64,000 nt of DNA. It comes from Pedobacter alluvionis. GTDB lineage: Bacteria; Bacteroidota; Bacteroidia; Sphingobacteriales; Sphingobacteriaceae. Every line of letters starts with the position of its first letter. The first letter of the stretch is position 1. The notes below the pieces were generated by a model. That model was given only the letters and a program-made list of their open reading frames with translations, had not been told where the DNA came from and searched no databases. The translations under genes and the position numbers were made by a program. The stretch is taken from assembly GCF_003664035.1 (NCBI RefSeq), contig NZ_RCCK01000011.1, forward strand, positions 558,001 through 622,000. The letters run 5' to 3'. Of this stretch, positions 46,708 to 56,202 are shown one piece after another.

Positions 46708-46715
46708 CAAATGTA
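46708..46715 (-). promoter_or_regulatory. -7 box upstream of the TonB receptor gene
   Basis: TACATTTG on the minus strand matches TAnnTTTG exactly and would give a leader of about 27 nt. The -33 box is not clear. Confidence 0.45.
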
Positions 46716-46773
46716 CGAAATCCAAGTCCTATTAAAAGATATTGGAGCATTTCTTAATAAAAGTTTGGTTTTA

Positions 46774-47970
46774 CTAATTAATAACGGGATAAATGGCAAT
46801 ATGGTGTGAGCGTAACAGGTAAGGACTTAAATGATCTTTACCTGCCTGCTGAAAGGTGATCAGTTTTGAAGGTTCCTTAGGCATGTGACAATCAATACAA
46901 TTGGTGCTGAGCAATCCTTTTGACAGCGTAGCCTGACTGTGCTTAGTGCTTTGGTGACAGCTGATACAGCGCTGTGAGTAAATTGTTAAATTACCCTTAA
47001 TATTTTCATGTGTATTGTGGCACGATTGGCAGGTCATGGTTTCACTTTTTCGATAACAATTACTACCCTTTAGCATGGCACTCTGGTTACCGTGTACATC
47101 AATATTACCACCACCAAAACCTGTAAAATCCTGCGAATAGTAAGCTTCTAAATCGTCGCCCGGCTGGAAACCGAATACCGATCGTTGTGCCACCAGAGTA
47201 TTGCCCGAATGGCAAACGGCACAAACATCCATCTTTTGTTTACGGGTAAGTGTTTGATAAAGGGTGATGAATTTTGCATTTTTTTCTTCCGGGTTTTCCA
47301 TATGGAAAACAACATGCTGTTTCCCCGGGCCATGGCAGCGCTCGCAATCTATTCCATAAATAACAGTTCCTTTTTCCATCTCTTCATCCTTTTCAAAAGT
47401 AGATTTTTGCGTGATTTTAACAGCTACATAAGAGGCATGGCACTCCAAACAACGGCTCGTTATCGCGCGGTCATAATAAAAGTTTTCTTTTGGAAAACCA
47501 GGACTGATGGCCCAGTTCTTAATGGCAGTAAAGTAAGATAAAGGCAGTTCGTACATTTTTTTGCCTTGCCAATAGGTATAAGTATAGGCTTTCTCGCCTG
47601 AACCAAACTGCATATCAAACTTTTGCGCACGCACAGCTTTACCATCCCGATAAGCGACCTGAAATATACCGCTATCTCTCTTCTCTACTACTACTTTTTG
47701 GCTTGCATCATATTGGAAACTGTTCGAATCAGGGGCGAAAATTTTTAACAAAGCAGCATCTAAAACAGGCTTAGAAGTTAAACCATGTGGATTATGTGCA
47801 TAAGACTCTGATAAATCTTTATGGCATTTAACACAGGTAGCTGCCCCGGTATAGGCCTCGCCCCGCACATCTGCGGGCAATTGATCGGCCGCATTCATGC
47901 ATCTTGAAAGAATAACGATTGCAACAGCAATTGCCCCTAAAATAAACAGGATCCGTTTTGCGCCTTTCAA
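46774..47970 (-). CDS. Membrane-anchored heptaheme c-type cytochrome
   Basis: A 398-residue protein. One N-terminal transmembrane helix or uncleaved signal (residues about 5-21) is followed by seven CxxCH haem sites: CVKCH (46-50), CLECH, CERCH, CAVCH, CQSCH, CISCH and CIDCH. The first and last groups are typical of cytochrome c554/NrfA-like multihaem folds, with HxxH-like distal ligands elsewhere (KQHVVFH). It could pass electrons from quinol to a periplasmic acceptor. It starts 14 bp after the GH5 gene stop, which is odd for a glycan locus and implies co-transcription. Confidence 0.88.
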   Translation of the reverse strand: MKGAKRILFILGAIAVAIVILSRCMNAADQLPADVRGEAYTGAATCVKCHKDLSESYAHNPHGLTSKPVLDAALLKIFAPDSNSFQYDASQKVVVEKRDSGIFQVAYRDGKAVRAQKFDMQFGSGEKAYTYTYWQGKKMYELPLSYFTAIKNWAISPGFPKENFYYDRAITSRCLECHASYVAVKITQKSTFEKDEEMEKGTVIYGIDCERCHGPGKQHVVFHMENPEEKNAKFITLYQTLTRKQKMDVCAVCHSGNTLVAQRSVFGFQPGDDLEAYYSQDFTGFGGGNIDVHGNQSAMLKGSNCYRKSETMTCQSCHNTHENIKGNLTIYSQRCISCHQSTKHSQATLSKGLLSTNCIDCHMPKEPSKLITFQQAGKDHLSPYLLRSHHIAIYPVIN

Positions 47971-47984
47971 GATGATGTTTTGCT

Positions 47985-49736
47985 TTATTTTACGAATTGA
48001 AGATAACTAAAATTATAGCCTCCTGCATCTGCCAGTACCTTAATTTTTTGCTTTCCAGCCTTTAAAACAACGTTCTTCACCTCAAAGGTTGCAAACTTGT
48101 TATTATCTCTGGTATCTGGAACCGCAATATTTTTAGCTGCCACCTTGTCGTCGATCATAATAGTCATTCTACCTAAAGCATGATTTGCCGCAGCATTTAT
48201 TTTTAAGATATATGCTCCTTTTTCTGCAACGTTTATGGTGTATTGCAACCACTCCCCTTTTTCGATATGGTTTACATAATACTTTTCATACTGTGTAGAA
48301 TCTTTAACAATATCCACCCCATCATTTCTGTAAATATGGCCGCGGTTGCCTGCACTTCGTTTTCCTGTTGAGGTATGGTAATCGGCCGTATCGGTATCGA
48401 AATAAGCAAAACCGTTTTTACCTAAATCGTAATCTACAGCGTAAACAATACTTTTATCTTTAATTAAATTGGGCTTAAAAGCTTTGGTTTCGTTACTAAA
48501 AGGCTGGCGGATCATGGCATCAATTACGTCTCTGTGGATAATCGTGTTTTCTAATTTCGAATAAATGGCCAGCTCCATTAAACCGCTGTATACATTGCTA
48601 TCTTTAGGTTTGTTTCCACCGTTATTGAAATACTTTACCAACTCATCATAATTAGGATTCGATTTAATTTCCATCGGGTTATTGGCACCTATCTTTTTCA
48701 ATGGCCACCAGGCCCAGCCAATATTGTTTTTTTCTAAAAGGTGGATGGCATCCGTAAACCAGACATTCGAATTTTCTCCTGTTTCACCCAGCCAAACCGG
48801 AACATTCTGCTCATCCCTGGCTTTAATAATGTGTGCTATTGAAGCCTGATCATTATAATTCCAGTATTTATGGTAACTCAAAACCATATTTTTATCCCAT
48901 AATGGAAAAATGCCATTGTAATTATTGCCCCAACCATTTCCTTCGATAACAATGATGTGCTTCTGATCAACCTCACGGATGGCTTTGGTAATCTCGACCA
49001 TTAACTTACGCAATGGTGCATTCACTTTTTCTTTTGTTCCGTTTTTATCCTCTTCAGGATTTGTAAAACCATAGTTGGGTTCATTCAAAATATCGTATGC
49101 ACCAATGTAAGGTTCATCTTTATAACGCTCTGCCAGTTTTTTCCAAAGGGCAATGGTTTTCTCCTGATTGGCCTCGCTATCCCATAAATACGGTTTTGAC
49201 GGATCGCGGTCGGCAATGTTTAAATCGTTTCCTTGTCCACCAGGTGCAGCATGTAAATCTAAAATCAAATACATTTTATTGGCCTTACACCAGGATAACA
49301 GGCTATCGGTTAAAGCAAAGCCTTTTTCCAGCCAGGTATTTTTGCCGGCGACAGGTTCTTTATTCACCGGTAAAGTGTATAAATTGTAATGCATGGGTAA
49401 ACGGATGGAATTAAAACCCCAGCGTTTCATCGAATCCACATCAATTTTACGCGTATGGTTTGCCAGCCAGGCGTCGTAAAACTCCTGGGTCTGTTTTGTC
49501 CCCATCAGTTCTTCTATGCGCTCGCGAATGCGGTACTGCTGTGCTTCTTTGTTAATTTTGAGCATATAACCCTCTTGTAACATCCAGCCACCTAAGCCAA
49601 AACCACGAAGTAAAACATTCTCCCCTTTTTGGTTAACTATTTTTTTACCCTCGGCTTTTAAAAACCCTTGACTAAACCCTGTAAATGAAACAATGCTGAG
49701 CAGAAAAATATAAAATATCGATTTTTTGAATGACAT
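47985..49736 (-). CDS. GH5 glycoside hydrolase with C-terminal CBM6/35-like domain
   Basis: A 583-residue exported enzyme with a signal peptide to about residue 22. The cellulase-fold GH5 domain has LLRGFGLGGWMLQEGYMLK at the N-terminus. The acid/base Glu is in YDILNEPNYG (near 217) and the nucleophile Glu in VWLGETGENS (near 316). Residues about 440-583 form a carbohydrate-binding beta-sandwich (GEWLQYTINVAEKGAYILKI), as in CBM6/35. It is predicted to attack a beta-glucan or related backbone. It lies 24 bp after the GH30 gene and is probably co-transcribed with it. Confidence 0.9.
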   Translation of the reverse strand: MSFKKSIFYIFLLSIVSFTGFSQGFLKAEGKKIVNQKGENVLLRGFGLGGWMLQEGYMLKINKEAQQYRIRERIEELMGTKQTQEFYDAWLANHTRKIDVDSMKRWGFNSIRLPMHYNLYTLPVNKEPVAGKNTWLEKGFALTDSLLSWCKANKMYLILDLHAAPGGQGNDLNIADRDPSKPYLWDSEANQEKTIALWKKLAERYKDEPYIGAYDILNEPNYGFTNPEEDKNGTKEKVNAPLRKLMVEITKAIREVDQKHIIVIEGNGWGNNYNGIFPLWDKNMVLSYHKYWNYNDQASIAHIIKARDEQNVPVWLGETGENSNVWFTDAIHLLEKNNIGWAWWPLKKIGANNPMEIKSNPNYDELVKYFNNGGNKPKDSNVYSGLMELAIYSKLENTIIHRDVIDAMIRQPFSNETKAFKPNLIKDKSIVYAVDYDLGKNGFAYFDTDTADYHTSTGKRSAGNRGHIYRNDGVDIVKDSTQYEKYYVNHIEKGEWLQYTINVAEKGAYILKINAAANHALGRMTIMIDDKVAAKNIAVPDTRDNNKFATFEVKNVVLKAGKQKIKVLADAGGYNFSYLQFVK

Positions 49737-49760
49737 AACAATAAGATTAGGTTTTGATAA

Positions 49761-51167
49761 TTACCAGATGTATGTAGCTACAGATCCTTTATCGAGCGTT
49801 GCGACAAGTGTTTCCCCATTAAAAGCAATGTTAAAGGTATTGGCGCTCTTGCCGCTATTGGCTACAATTAAAACATGTTTCCCATCAGGTGTTTTAAAGG
49901 CAACATTTGGCAGGTCGGTTAAATCGTTTGTTGCTATCCGGACAGCGCCAGGCCTTACAAACTTAGAAGCGTGGGCAATGGAATAATAAGCCAGGTTTCT
50001 GCTGTAATTATCTTTATCGATGGTTATTGCGCCCTGACACATCGAACAGCCGCCCCTGTCGGTATAGGGTTTATTTTCAGGATCGGCAGCTAAATTCCAT
50101 TCCAGTACATTTTTGCTCCAGTTGCGTGTAGCCCCGATAATTAAGCGTGCTACCGGATTCACGATATCAATGGTCGTGGCATCAGGCTGTTCTACCACCA
50201 TTTGCTCTGAGAAATAGATATTTTTATCTGGATGGGCATTATGCACATCACTTAAAGCTTCAATCTTGCCTCCATACAAATGAAAGGCAGATCCATCTAT
50301 ATATTTTCTGGCTTCCGCATCATCTAAAATACTGATCGGATAATCGGGCCGGTCGGCATTATGGTCGTAAACAATAATTTTTGTTTTGATATTGGCTTTG
50401 GCAAACGCAGGACCTAAAAATTTCTTTACAAAAAGTGCCTGATCTGGTGCGACCATAAGCAAGCTGGGGTTATTGCCAGGGTGCAAAGGCTCATTTTGAA
50501 CGGTAATCGCATCAATAGGGATTCCTTCTTTTTGCATTTCCTGTACATACCTCACAAAATACTTGCCGTAAGCATCATAATATTCGGGCTTTAACATCCC
50601 GCCACGGGCATCGTAAGTGGTTTTCATCCATAAGGGAGGAGACCATGGCGAACCCATAATTTTTAGTTTTGGGTTGATCGCAAGGATTTCCTTCATTACC
50701 GGAATTACATCCACCTTATCAGGCCCGAGATCAAACTTAGCCTGCGTTAAATCGGTTTGTCCTTCTGGAAGATCATTATAAGAAAATACTTTTTCGTTTA
50801 AGTCGGAAGCGCCAATGCTCAGTCTGATGTAACTTACTCCAATGTTGTTTCCATCAGTAGCAAACAACTCTTTCAATAAAGCCGCCCTGGCTGGTGCCGA
50901 CATTTTAATAATATGCTGTGCACTGCCGCCGGTTAGCGCATAACCGAAGCCATCAATTGTTTGGTAAGTTTCTTTATCGTTTACTGTAATGTTTGGCAAA
51001 TTATTTTTAGCTGTAGTAAAACTTAATTTACTTGTCTGTTTGGCAAATAAAACCGATCGATCGGCTTTGGTAAGCCAAACTTCGGCTTGGTTTTGGGCAA
51101 TAACAGAAAGCGAACAAGAGGTAAAAATACAAATGATAAAAAAGCGAAGAAATCTGGTAGGAAGCAT
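49761..51167 (-). CDS. GH30-family glycosidase (probable endo-beta-1,6-glucanase)
   Basis: A 468-residue exported enzyme. Signal peptide to about residue 25 (SVIAQN). GH30 hallmarks are YQTIDGFGYALTGGSAQHI, the acid/base Glu in TVQNEPLHPG (near 222) and the nucleophile Glu in YFSEQMVVEQ (near 320), plus the side beta-domain at the C-terminus. GH30_3 members cleave beta-1,6-glucan, GH30_1 glucosylceramide and others xylan. The Bacteroidota locus context and GH30_3-like motifs favour beta-1,6-glucan, but this needs a tree. A terminator hairpin lies upstream. Confidence 0.9.
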   Translation of the reverse strand: MLPTRFLRFFIICIFTSCSLSVIAQNQAEVWLTKADRSVLFAKQTSKLSFTTAKNNLPNITVNDKETYQTIDGFGYALTGGSAQHIIKMSAPARAALLKELFATDGNNIGVSYIRLSIGASDLNEKVFSYNDLPEGQTDLTQAKFDLGPDKVDVIPVMKEILAINPKLKIMGSPWSPPLWMKTTYDARGGMLKPEYYDAYGKYFVRYVQEMQKEGIPIDAITVQNEPLHPGNNPSLLMVAPDQALFVKKFLGPAFAKANIKTKIIVYDHNADRPDYPISILDDAEARKYIDGSAFHLYGGKIEALSDVHNAHPDKNIYFSEQMVVEQPDATTIDIVNPVARLIIGATRNWSKNVLEWNLAADPENKPYTDRGGCSMCQGAITIDKDNYSRNLAYYSIAHASKFVRPGAVRIATNDLTDLPNVAFKTPDGKHVLIVANSGKSANTFNIAFNGETLVATLDKGSVATYIW

Positions 51168-51187
51168 AGGGAAAAGATCTGCAGATC

Positions 51188-51225
51188 AAAAAAAACAGGA
51201 AGAAAGAACTCGCTTTCTCCCTGTT
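51188..51225 (-). terminator. Intra-operon terminator/attenuator between susD and the GH30 gene
   Basis: On the minus strand AACAGGGAGAAAG pairs with CTTTCTTCCTGTT (13 bp, one G-U) around CGAGTT, followed by UUUUUUUU. It lies 35 bp past the susD stop. It would stop most susCD transcripts and let only a fraction reach the enzymes. Confidence 0.75.
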
Positions 51226-51259
51226 AACAATTAAACATTAAGGTTATTTAGATGACAAC

Positions 51260-52786
51260 TTATTTTGTGCCGCCCCATTCTTTACTCTGGAGAATTTTGG
51301 TATTGTTCAATTCAGCCTGTGGGATAGGTAAGGTCTCGTTTTTATTTGCCTGAAATCCTTTAAAGGCCAGTTTAGCTGGAGCAAGCCCCCATCTAACCAA
51401 ATCAAACCATCTTTGTCCTTCAGCTACCAGTTCCAAACGTCTTTCTTTCATGATATTATCCATCGTTACCGCAACAGGGTTTAAACCAACGCGGGCTCTT
51501 ACTGCATTAAGGAAAATATAAGCCCTGGTACCTGCGCCAACTGCAGCACCACTTTTCAATAATGCTTCAGCTTCCATTAAGTAGGTATCAGCTAAACGGA
51601 TTTCGTACATATTCTGACCAAAGTTTAATTCTAACTGACCAACCGCAGCTTTGGTAGAAACTCTTCCGGCATATTTCTCCACAAAATATCCGGTATTATC
51701 ATTGGCATGTTTATAGGTTACAATACCTGCTTTTTCCAAACTATCTAAATTGGCAACCGTAGGTTTATTACGCGGATCGTAGTGAATTAAGTCAAATAAT
51801 TCTTTGGTTATTGGCATTACACTCCAACCCGAAACATAATCTGGTGCTTGTGCGGCAATTACAGGAACATAATTACGTGGCCCTACCAGAATGCCCATAA
51901 CATTACCTTCACGGCTGCCAACGTTATCCCAACCCATATTAGAGGTAGTATTGTAGCTGAGTTCTAAAACAGATTCTGAATTGAACTTATTTTTAACATT
52001 CCATAAATCAGCAAATTTTGGAAGCAGCTTATAGCCATAGGTACTTGCACCAGGAGCTGTACCATTTACCAGCGCAAACTCTGCAGCTGCCGGGGCCCAT
52101 TTTTCTTCCCACAAGTAAACCTTACCTAAAACTGCATGAACTGCACCCTGGCTCAAACGCCCTGCTTCAGCAGTAGTAATAGTTACAGGGAGCGCAGTTA
52201 ATGCCTCTCCTAAATCTTTTTCTATCTGCTTATATACATCTGCAGGGGCAACCTGCGTAACATCGAACATGCCAGAAGGCTCAATAGGTGCTAAGATTAA
52301 CGGTATATTTTTGAAGATCCTTACCAAATCAAAATAAAATATAGCACGCAACGCTTTAGCCTCAGCAATATACCTTGCCTTGGTTGAAGCATCCATTGTA
52401 ATGCCTTCTATTTTTTTCAGTAAAACATTTGCACGATAAACACCGGTAAAGCCCTTGCTCCATAAATAACTTGGGGCTCCTGATAAGGAGTTTACCGTAT
52501 AATTATTCATCGCTTGCATATCTCCTAAATCTGATGGAGAATCGGCACCTGCATAATGATCATCCGAGGCGGAGCTAAATAAATTAAGTTTTGTAAGGTA
52601 GCCACTAGACTGATTACCCAATTGATCATAAACAGCCACCAAACCTGTAAATGCCTGCTGCTGACTTTGATAATAACTTGTCTCCAGGATACGTTCACGT
52701 GGATTTACATCGAGCTGTTTTTGACAAGAAACGATAAGCTGAGAAGCGGTTAAAAGGGCTGCAATAGCTAAAATATTCTTTTTCAT
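51260..52786 (-). CDS. SusD/RagB-family nutrient-binding lipoprotein
   Basis: A 508-residue surface glycan-binding lipoprotein that closes over its SusC partner. Signal MKKNILAIAALLTASQLIVSC (lipobox IVSC), followed by QKQLDVNPRERI, the standard SusD start. The TPR-containing middle part is ARYIAEAKALRAIFYFDLVR, and the C-terminal motif ERRLELVAEGQRWFDLVRWG is the RagB/SusD signature. It lies 12 bp after the susC gene and belongs to the same operon. Confidence 0.96.
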   Translation of the reverse strand: MKKNILAIAALLTASQLIVSCQKQLDVNPRERILETSYYQSQQQAFTGLVAVYDQLGNQSSGYLTKLNLFSSASDDHYAGADSPSDLGDMQAMNNYTVNSLSGAPSYLWSKGFTGVYRANVLLKKIEGITMDASTKARYIAEAKALRAIFYFDLVRIFKNIPLILAPIEPSGMFDVTQVAPADVYKQIEKDLGEALTALPVTITTAEAGRLSQGAVHAVLGKVYLWEEKWAPAAAEFALVNGTAPGASTYGYKLLPKFADLWNVKNKFNSESVLELSYNTTSNMGWDNVGSREGNVMGILVGPRNYVPVIAAQAPDYVSGWSVMPITKELFDLIHYDPRNKPTVANLDSLEKAGIVTYKHANDNTGYFVEKYAGRVSTKAAVGQLELNFGQNMYEIRLADTYLMEAEALLKSGAAVGAGTRAYIFLNAVRARVGLNPVAVTMDNIMKERRLELVAEGQRWFDLVRWGLAPAKLAFKGFQANKNETLPIPQAELNNTKILQSKEWGGTK

Positions 52787-52798
52787 TTTATTTTTTTT

Positions 52799-55700
52799 TT
52801 AGAATCCAACATTTAAACCTACCATAAACGAACGTGCCTGCGGATAAACTCCCCGATCTACACCCAATACAGTTCCACCGATTTCGGGATCGTAACCTGT
52901 ATATTTAGTAATGGTCCACAGGTTTTCACTCATCAGATATACCCGAACTTTTTGTGCGCCAATTTTTTTAATCACATTAGCTGGAAGGTTATAACCTACC
53001 TGAAGGGTTTTTAAACGGAAGTAATCTCCTTTTTCCAGATAGTTTTTGGAGAACTTGGTATAGTTTCCGTTAAGATCCTTGTCTGCAACACGGGGAACAT
53101 CAGTTGATGTGTTGGTTGGTGTCCACCTGTCAAGAATTGATTGCTGCCAGTTTCCATAAGTTACATCCAAGCGTCGTAATCCCTGGAAGATCATATTTCC
53201 GCCTACACCGTTTCCGAAGGCCACAAAATCAAAGTTTTTATAAGCCAGATTAATGGTAATACCGTATGTATATTTTGGAAGCGGACTACCTAAATAAGTA
53301 CGATCACTACCATTTATAGTTTCATTACCATCTAAGTTGGCAAATTTAATGTCTCCGGGTTTTGCCGAAGGTTGCAACACGGTACCTCCTGGCCCTTTGT
53401 ATGCATTAACTTCTGCCTGCGACTGAAAAATCCCAGCCACTTCATACCCATAAAACTCATTAAATGCACGTCCGAGTCCGGTACGGGTGAAGTTACCCAT
53501 GCCCTGAAAACTCTGTGCGTTATCCTCTATAAACTCTCTTCCCGGCAATAGCTTGGTTACCTTATTTTTCAAGGTTGAGATATTGGCATTAATCCCCAGA
53601 TTAAGCTCCCCGATTTTTTTTCTGTAGCCCAATTCGAATTCTATACCAGTATTCTGCATATCGCCAACATTTTCTGCTGCACCACCAGCTGCACCTAAAT
53701 AAAGTGGAATAGAAGGTGTTTGCAATACACCAATGGTTTTCTTTTTGAAGTAAGAAGCACTAAGCGTAAAATCGTTAAATAAGGTCGCATCTAAACCTAT
53801 ATCTGTCTGGTGGGTTTCCTCCCATTTCAAATCAGGATTGGATAAGGCAGCCGGACTCCAACCAATGGTACTTACATCTGTAGTGCCAAAAGTATAATTA
53901 CGTCCGCTATTTACTAACGATACGTAACTGAAATCGCCAATGGCATCATTTCCGGTAATTCCATAACTTCCACGTAATTTTAAGAAGTTAACGACCTTGT
54001 TTTCTTTCCAGAAAGCCTCTTTTGTAGGCACCCAGCCTATTGAAGCTGAAGGGAAGTAACCAAACCGGTTGTTAGTACCAAAGCGTGAAGAACCATCACG
54101 ACGGATAATACCTGTAAATAGATATTTTTCATCATAATCATACGTTACGCGGGTAAATAATGAGTTAACAACATGCAAGGTACCATCACTGCCATCACCC
54201 TGAATATCAGCTGTTGCCGGTTTATAGTTTAGATTGGCCTGATAAAAGTCCTGAGCAATGATATTGTTAAACCTTACGTTTAAACCGCGGTTATTATTGT
54301 CCATATAATAACCCTGACCAAAGATTGCGTATGCATGGTGTTTACCAAAGCTTTTAGAATAGCTAATGGTATTTTCCCAGTTATAATTTAAGGTCATATT
54401 CATCTCGCGATAGAAATTCGCCTTACTGTTAGTATTTGACGGACTCAACCAAAATAATGGGGTATAAGACTCTGAACCATAAAAGGCAAGTTTAGCGCCC
54501 AGTGATGACCTGAATTTTAAATTCTCAATAGGCTCAATTTCTAAAAAAGCATTACCAACAATGTTATGATCCCAACCATAGTTACCTAATCTGGTTTGAA
54601 TATAAGCCAGCGGATTACTCATTTCCTGACCAACCGGGCCTGAAATACCATAAGGAAATCCGGTTGCCGGATCTTTTATAATATTGGCAATGGTATAAGG
54701 AGATTTGCCAATAAGGGTTGGATCGGTTTGAATGACCGGAGTTATCGGATCTAAATGAATTGCCGAACTTAAAGGACCACCGAACTCGCTATTGGTATTA
54801 CCTAAAGAACTATTAACCGAATGGCTATAGCCTAAATTCTCACCGAAGCTTATCCACTTTGCAGGCTTAAATGTAGAATTAAGACGGATGTTTGCACGAT
54901 TAAAATTAGAAATTGGTGTAGCTACAATACCTTCCTGATCGATATAACCAAAAGAAGTATAAAAGGTAGATTTATTGGTTCCGCCTGAAACGCTAAACTC
55001 ATGCGTTTGTCTGCGGGCATCGTCGTTAAAAACAACCGATTGCCAGTCAGTACCTTCTCCATAAGATGACGGATTTGCATAAGGAAGTGTAAAAGTTCCA
55101 TCAGTTGCTGCATTAAAGCTATTTGAATAGGCTTCATTCCTGATCATAGCATATTCATTGGCATTGAGTAGTTTTAGCTTTTTAGCCGGAGCTTGTGTAC
55201 CATAAAACCCATTGTAGTTTATTGATAACCTTCCTTCTTTACCTTTCTTGGTAGAAACAATAATTACACCATTTGCCGCTCTGGCGCCATAAATTGCCTG
55301 TGAGGCTGCATCTTTTAAAACCTCAATAGATTCGATATCTGATTGATTTAAATAACCAATGCCACCATTATCTACAATTACACCATCAACAACCCAAAGC
55401 GGATCGTTATTACCCGAAGAGGCAAAAGAGGTAAATCCCCTTACCCGCACTGTTGATGCAGATCCTGGCTGTCCGTTGCCACTGGCAATCGTTAAACCAG
55501 ATGTTCTTCCCTGTAAAGCCTGCTCCACTCTGTTAATCGGCATCGATTCCAGATCTTTTGCCTTTACACTGGAGATGGATCCGGTTACAAGGGCTTTTTT
55601 CTGTGTACCGTAACCCACCACAACAACCTCGGTTAAATCGTTCGAACTGGCTGCCAGCGAAACATTGATACGGCCGCCTGCCGGAACAGTTACCGTTTGT

Positions 55701-55942
55701 GTTGCCATACCAATTAAACTGATTGTTAATTTGCCGCCAACAGGTGCCTGAATACTAAAAACACCATTGGCATCGGTAGATGCAGCTCTGGTTGTTCCAT
55801 CAAGCTTAACTGTTACGCCAGGTAATGGACTACCATTTTGTTCTGTTACTTTTCCTGTAACGGGAATGTCTTGTGCCAATAAGGCCAGCGGCAATGCCAT
55901 GATACAGTAAATGAAGAATACGAATGTAAATCTTCCTCTCAT
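52799..55942 (-). CDS. SusC/RagA-family TonB-linked outer-membrane transporter
   Basis: The start is the ATG at 55942 (MRGRFTFVFFIYCIMALPLA). The frame runs 99 bases further up to 56041, but that would cross the promoter, so it is rejected. The 1047-residue protein has a CarboxypepD_reg domain (VTGKVTEQNGSPLPGVTVKL), the SusC TonB-box-like LTEVVVVGYGTQKK, a plug and a large barrel ending in Phe (VGLNVGF). It imports oligosaccharides together with SusD. A likely promoter with a hairpin in the leader lies upstream. Confidence 0.97.
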   Translation of the reverse strand: MRGRFTFVFFIYCIMALPLALLAQDIPVTGKVTEQNGSPLPGVTVKLDGTTRAASTDANGVFSIQAPVGGKLTISLIGMATQTVTVPAGGRINVSLAASSNDLTEVVVVGYGTQKKALVTGSISSVKAKDLESMPINRVEQALQGRTSGLTIASGNGQPGSASTVRVRGFTSFASSGNNDPLWVVDGVIVDNGGIGYLNQSDIESIEVLKDAASQAIYGARAANGVIIVSTKKGKEGRLSINYNGFYGTQAPAKKLKLLNANEYAMIRNEAYSNSFNAATDGTFTLPYANPSSYGEGTDWQSVVFNDDARRQTHEFSVSGGTNKSTFYTSFGYIDQEGIVATPISNFNRANIRLNSTFKPAKWISFGENLGYSHSVNSSLGNTNSEFGGPLSSAIHLDPITPVIQTDPTLIGKSPYTIANIIKDPATGFPYGISGPVGQEMSNPLAYIQTRLGNYGWDHNIVGNAFLEIEPIENLKFRSSLGAKLAFYGSESYTPLFWLSPSNTNSKANFYREMNMTLNYNWENTISYSKSFGKHHAYAIFGQGYYMDNNNRGLNVRFNNIIAQDFYQANLNYKPATADIQGDGSDGTLHVVNSLFTRVTYDYDEKYLFTGIIRRDGSSRFGTNNRFGYFPSASIGWVPTKEAFWKENKVVNFLKLRGSYGITGNDAIGDFSYVSLVNSGRNYTFGTTDVSTIGWSPAALSNPDLKWEETHQTDIGLDATLFNDFTLSASYFKKKTIGVLQTPSIPLYLGAAGGAAENVGDMQNTGIEFELGYRKKIGELNLGINANISTLKNKVTKLLPGREFIEDNAQSFQGMGNFTRTGLGRAFNEFYGYEVAGIFQSQAEVNAYKGPGGTVLQPSAKPGDIKFANLDGNETINGSDRTYLGSPLPKYTYGITINLAYKNFDFVAFGNGVGGNMIFQGLRRLDVTYGNWQQSILDRWTPTNTSTDVPRVADKDLNGNYTKFSKNYLEKGDYFRLKTLQVGYNLPANVIKKIGAQKVRVYLMSENLWTITKYTGYDPEIGGTVLGVDRGVYPQARSFMVGLNVGF

Positions 55943-55983
55943 AGAAATTAATTTTAAGGTTAATATTTGGTTATTTAATGACC

Positions 55984-56000
55984 GGGGCTTTTGGTAGCCC
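55984..56000 (-). promoter_or_regulatory. Hairpin in the susC leader
   Basis: In the minus-strand transcript GGGCT pairs with AGCCC around a short loop, about 10-25 nt downstream of the predicted transcription start. It may modulate expression or mRNA stability. Function inferred only. Confidence 0.4.
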
Positions 56001-56011
56001 GTTTCATAAAT

Positions 56012-56043
56012 CAAATCTAAAGAGGTGTTATGCATTAGCACAA
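56012..56043 (-). promoter_or_regulatory. Promoter of the susCD-glycosidase operon
   Basis: TTG (56043-56041) and TAGATTTG (56019-56012) on the minus strand, separated by 21 nt. Both match the Bacteroidota consensus. Transcription would start near 56008, about 66 nt before the susC ATG at 55942. Confidence 0.6.
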
Positions 56044-56202
56044 TTTAGCACTACTACACCAACCATACAGCAGCACTCAATTAACCAAAAAAAGGAATTT
56101 TTAGGCCTACATAAGCCCTACAATTAATTCAAAAATAACTGAATATCAGCCGCTTAAACATTTCAACCCAAAACATCACAATTTGTAACGAAAACATTGT
56201 TT

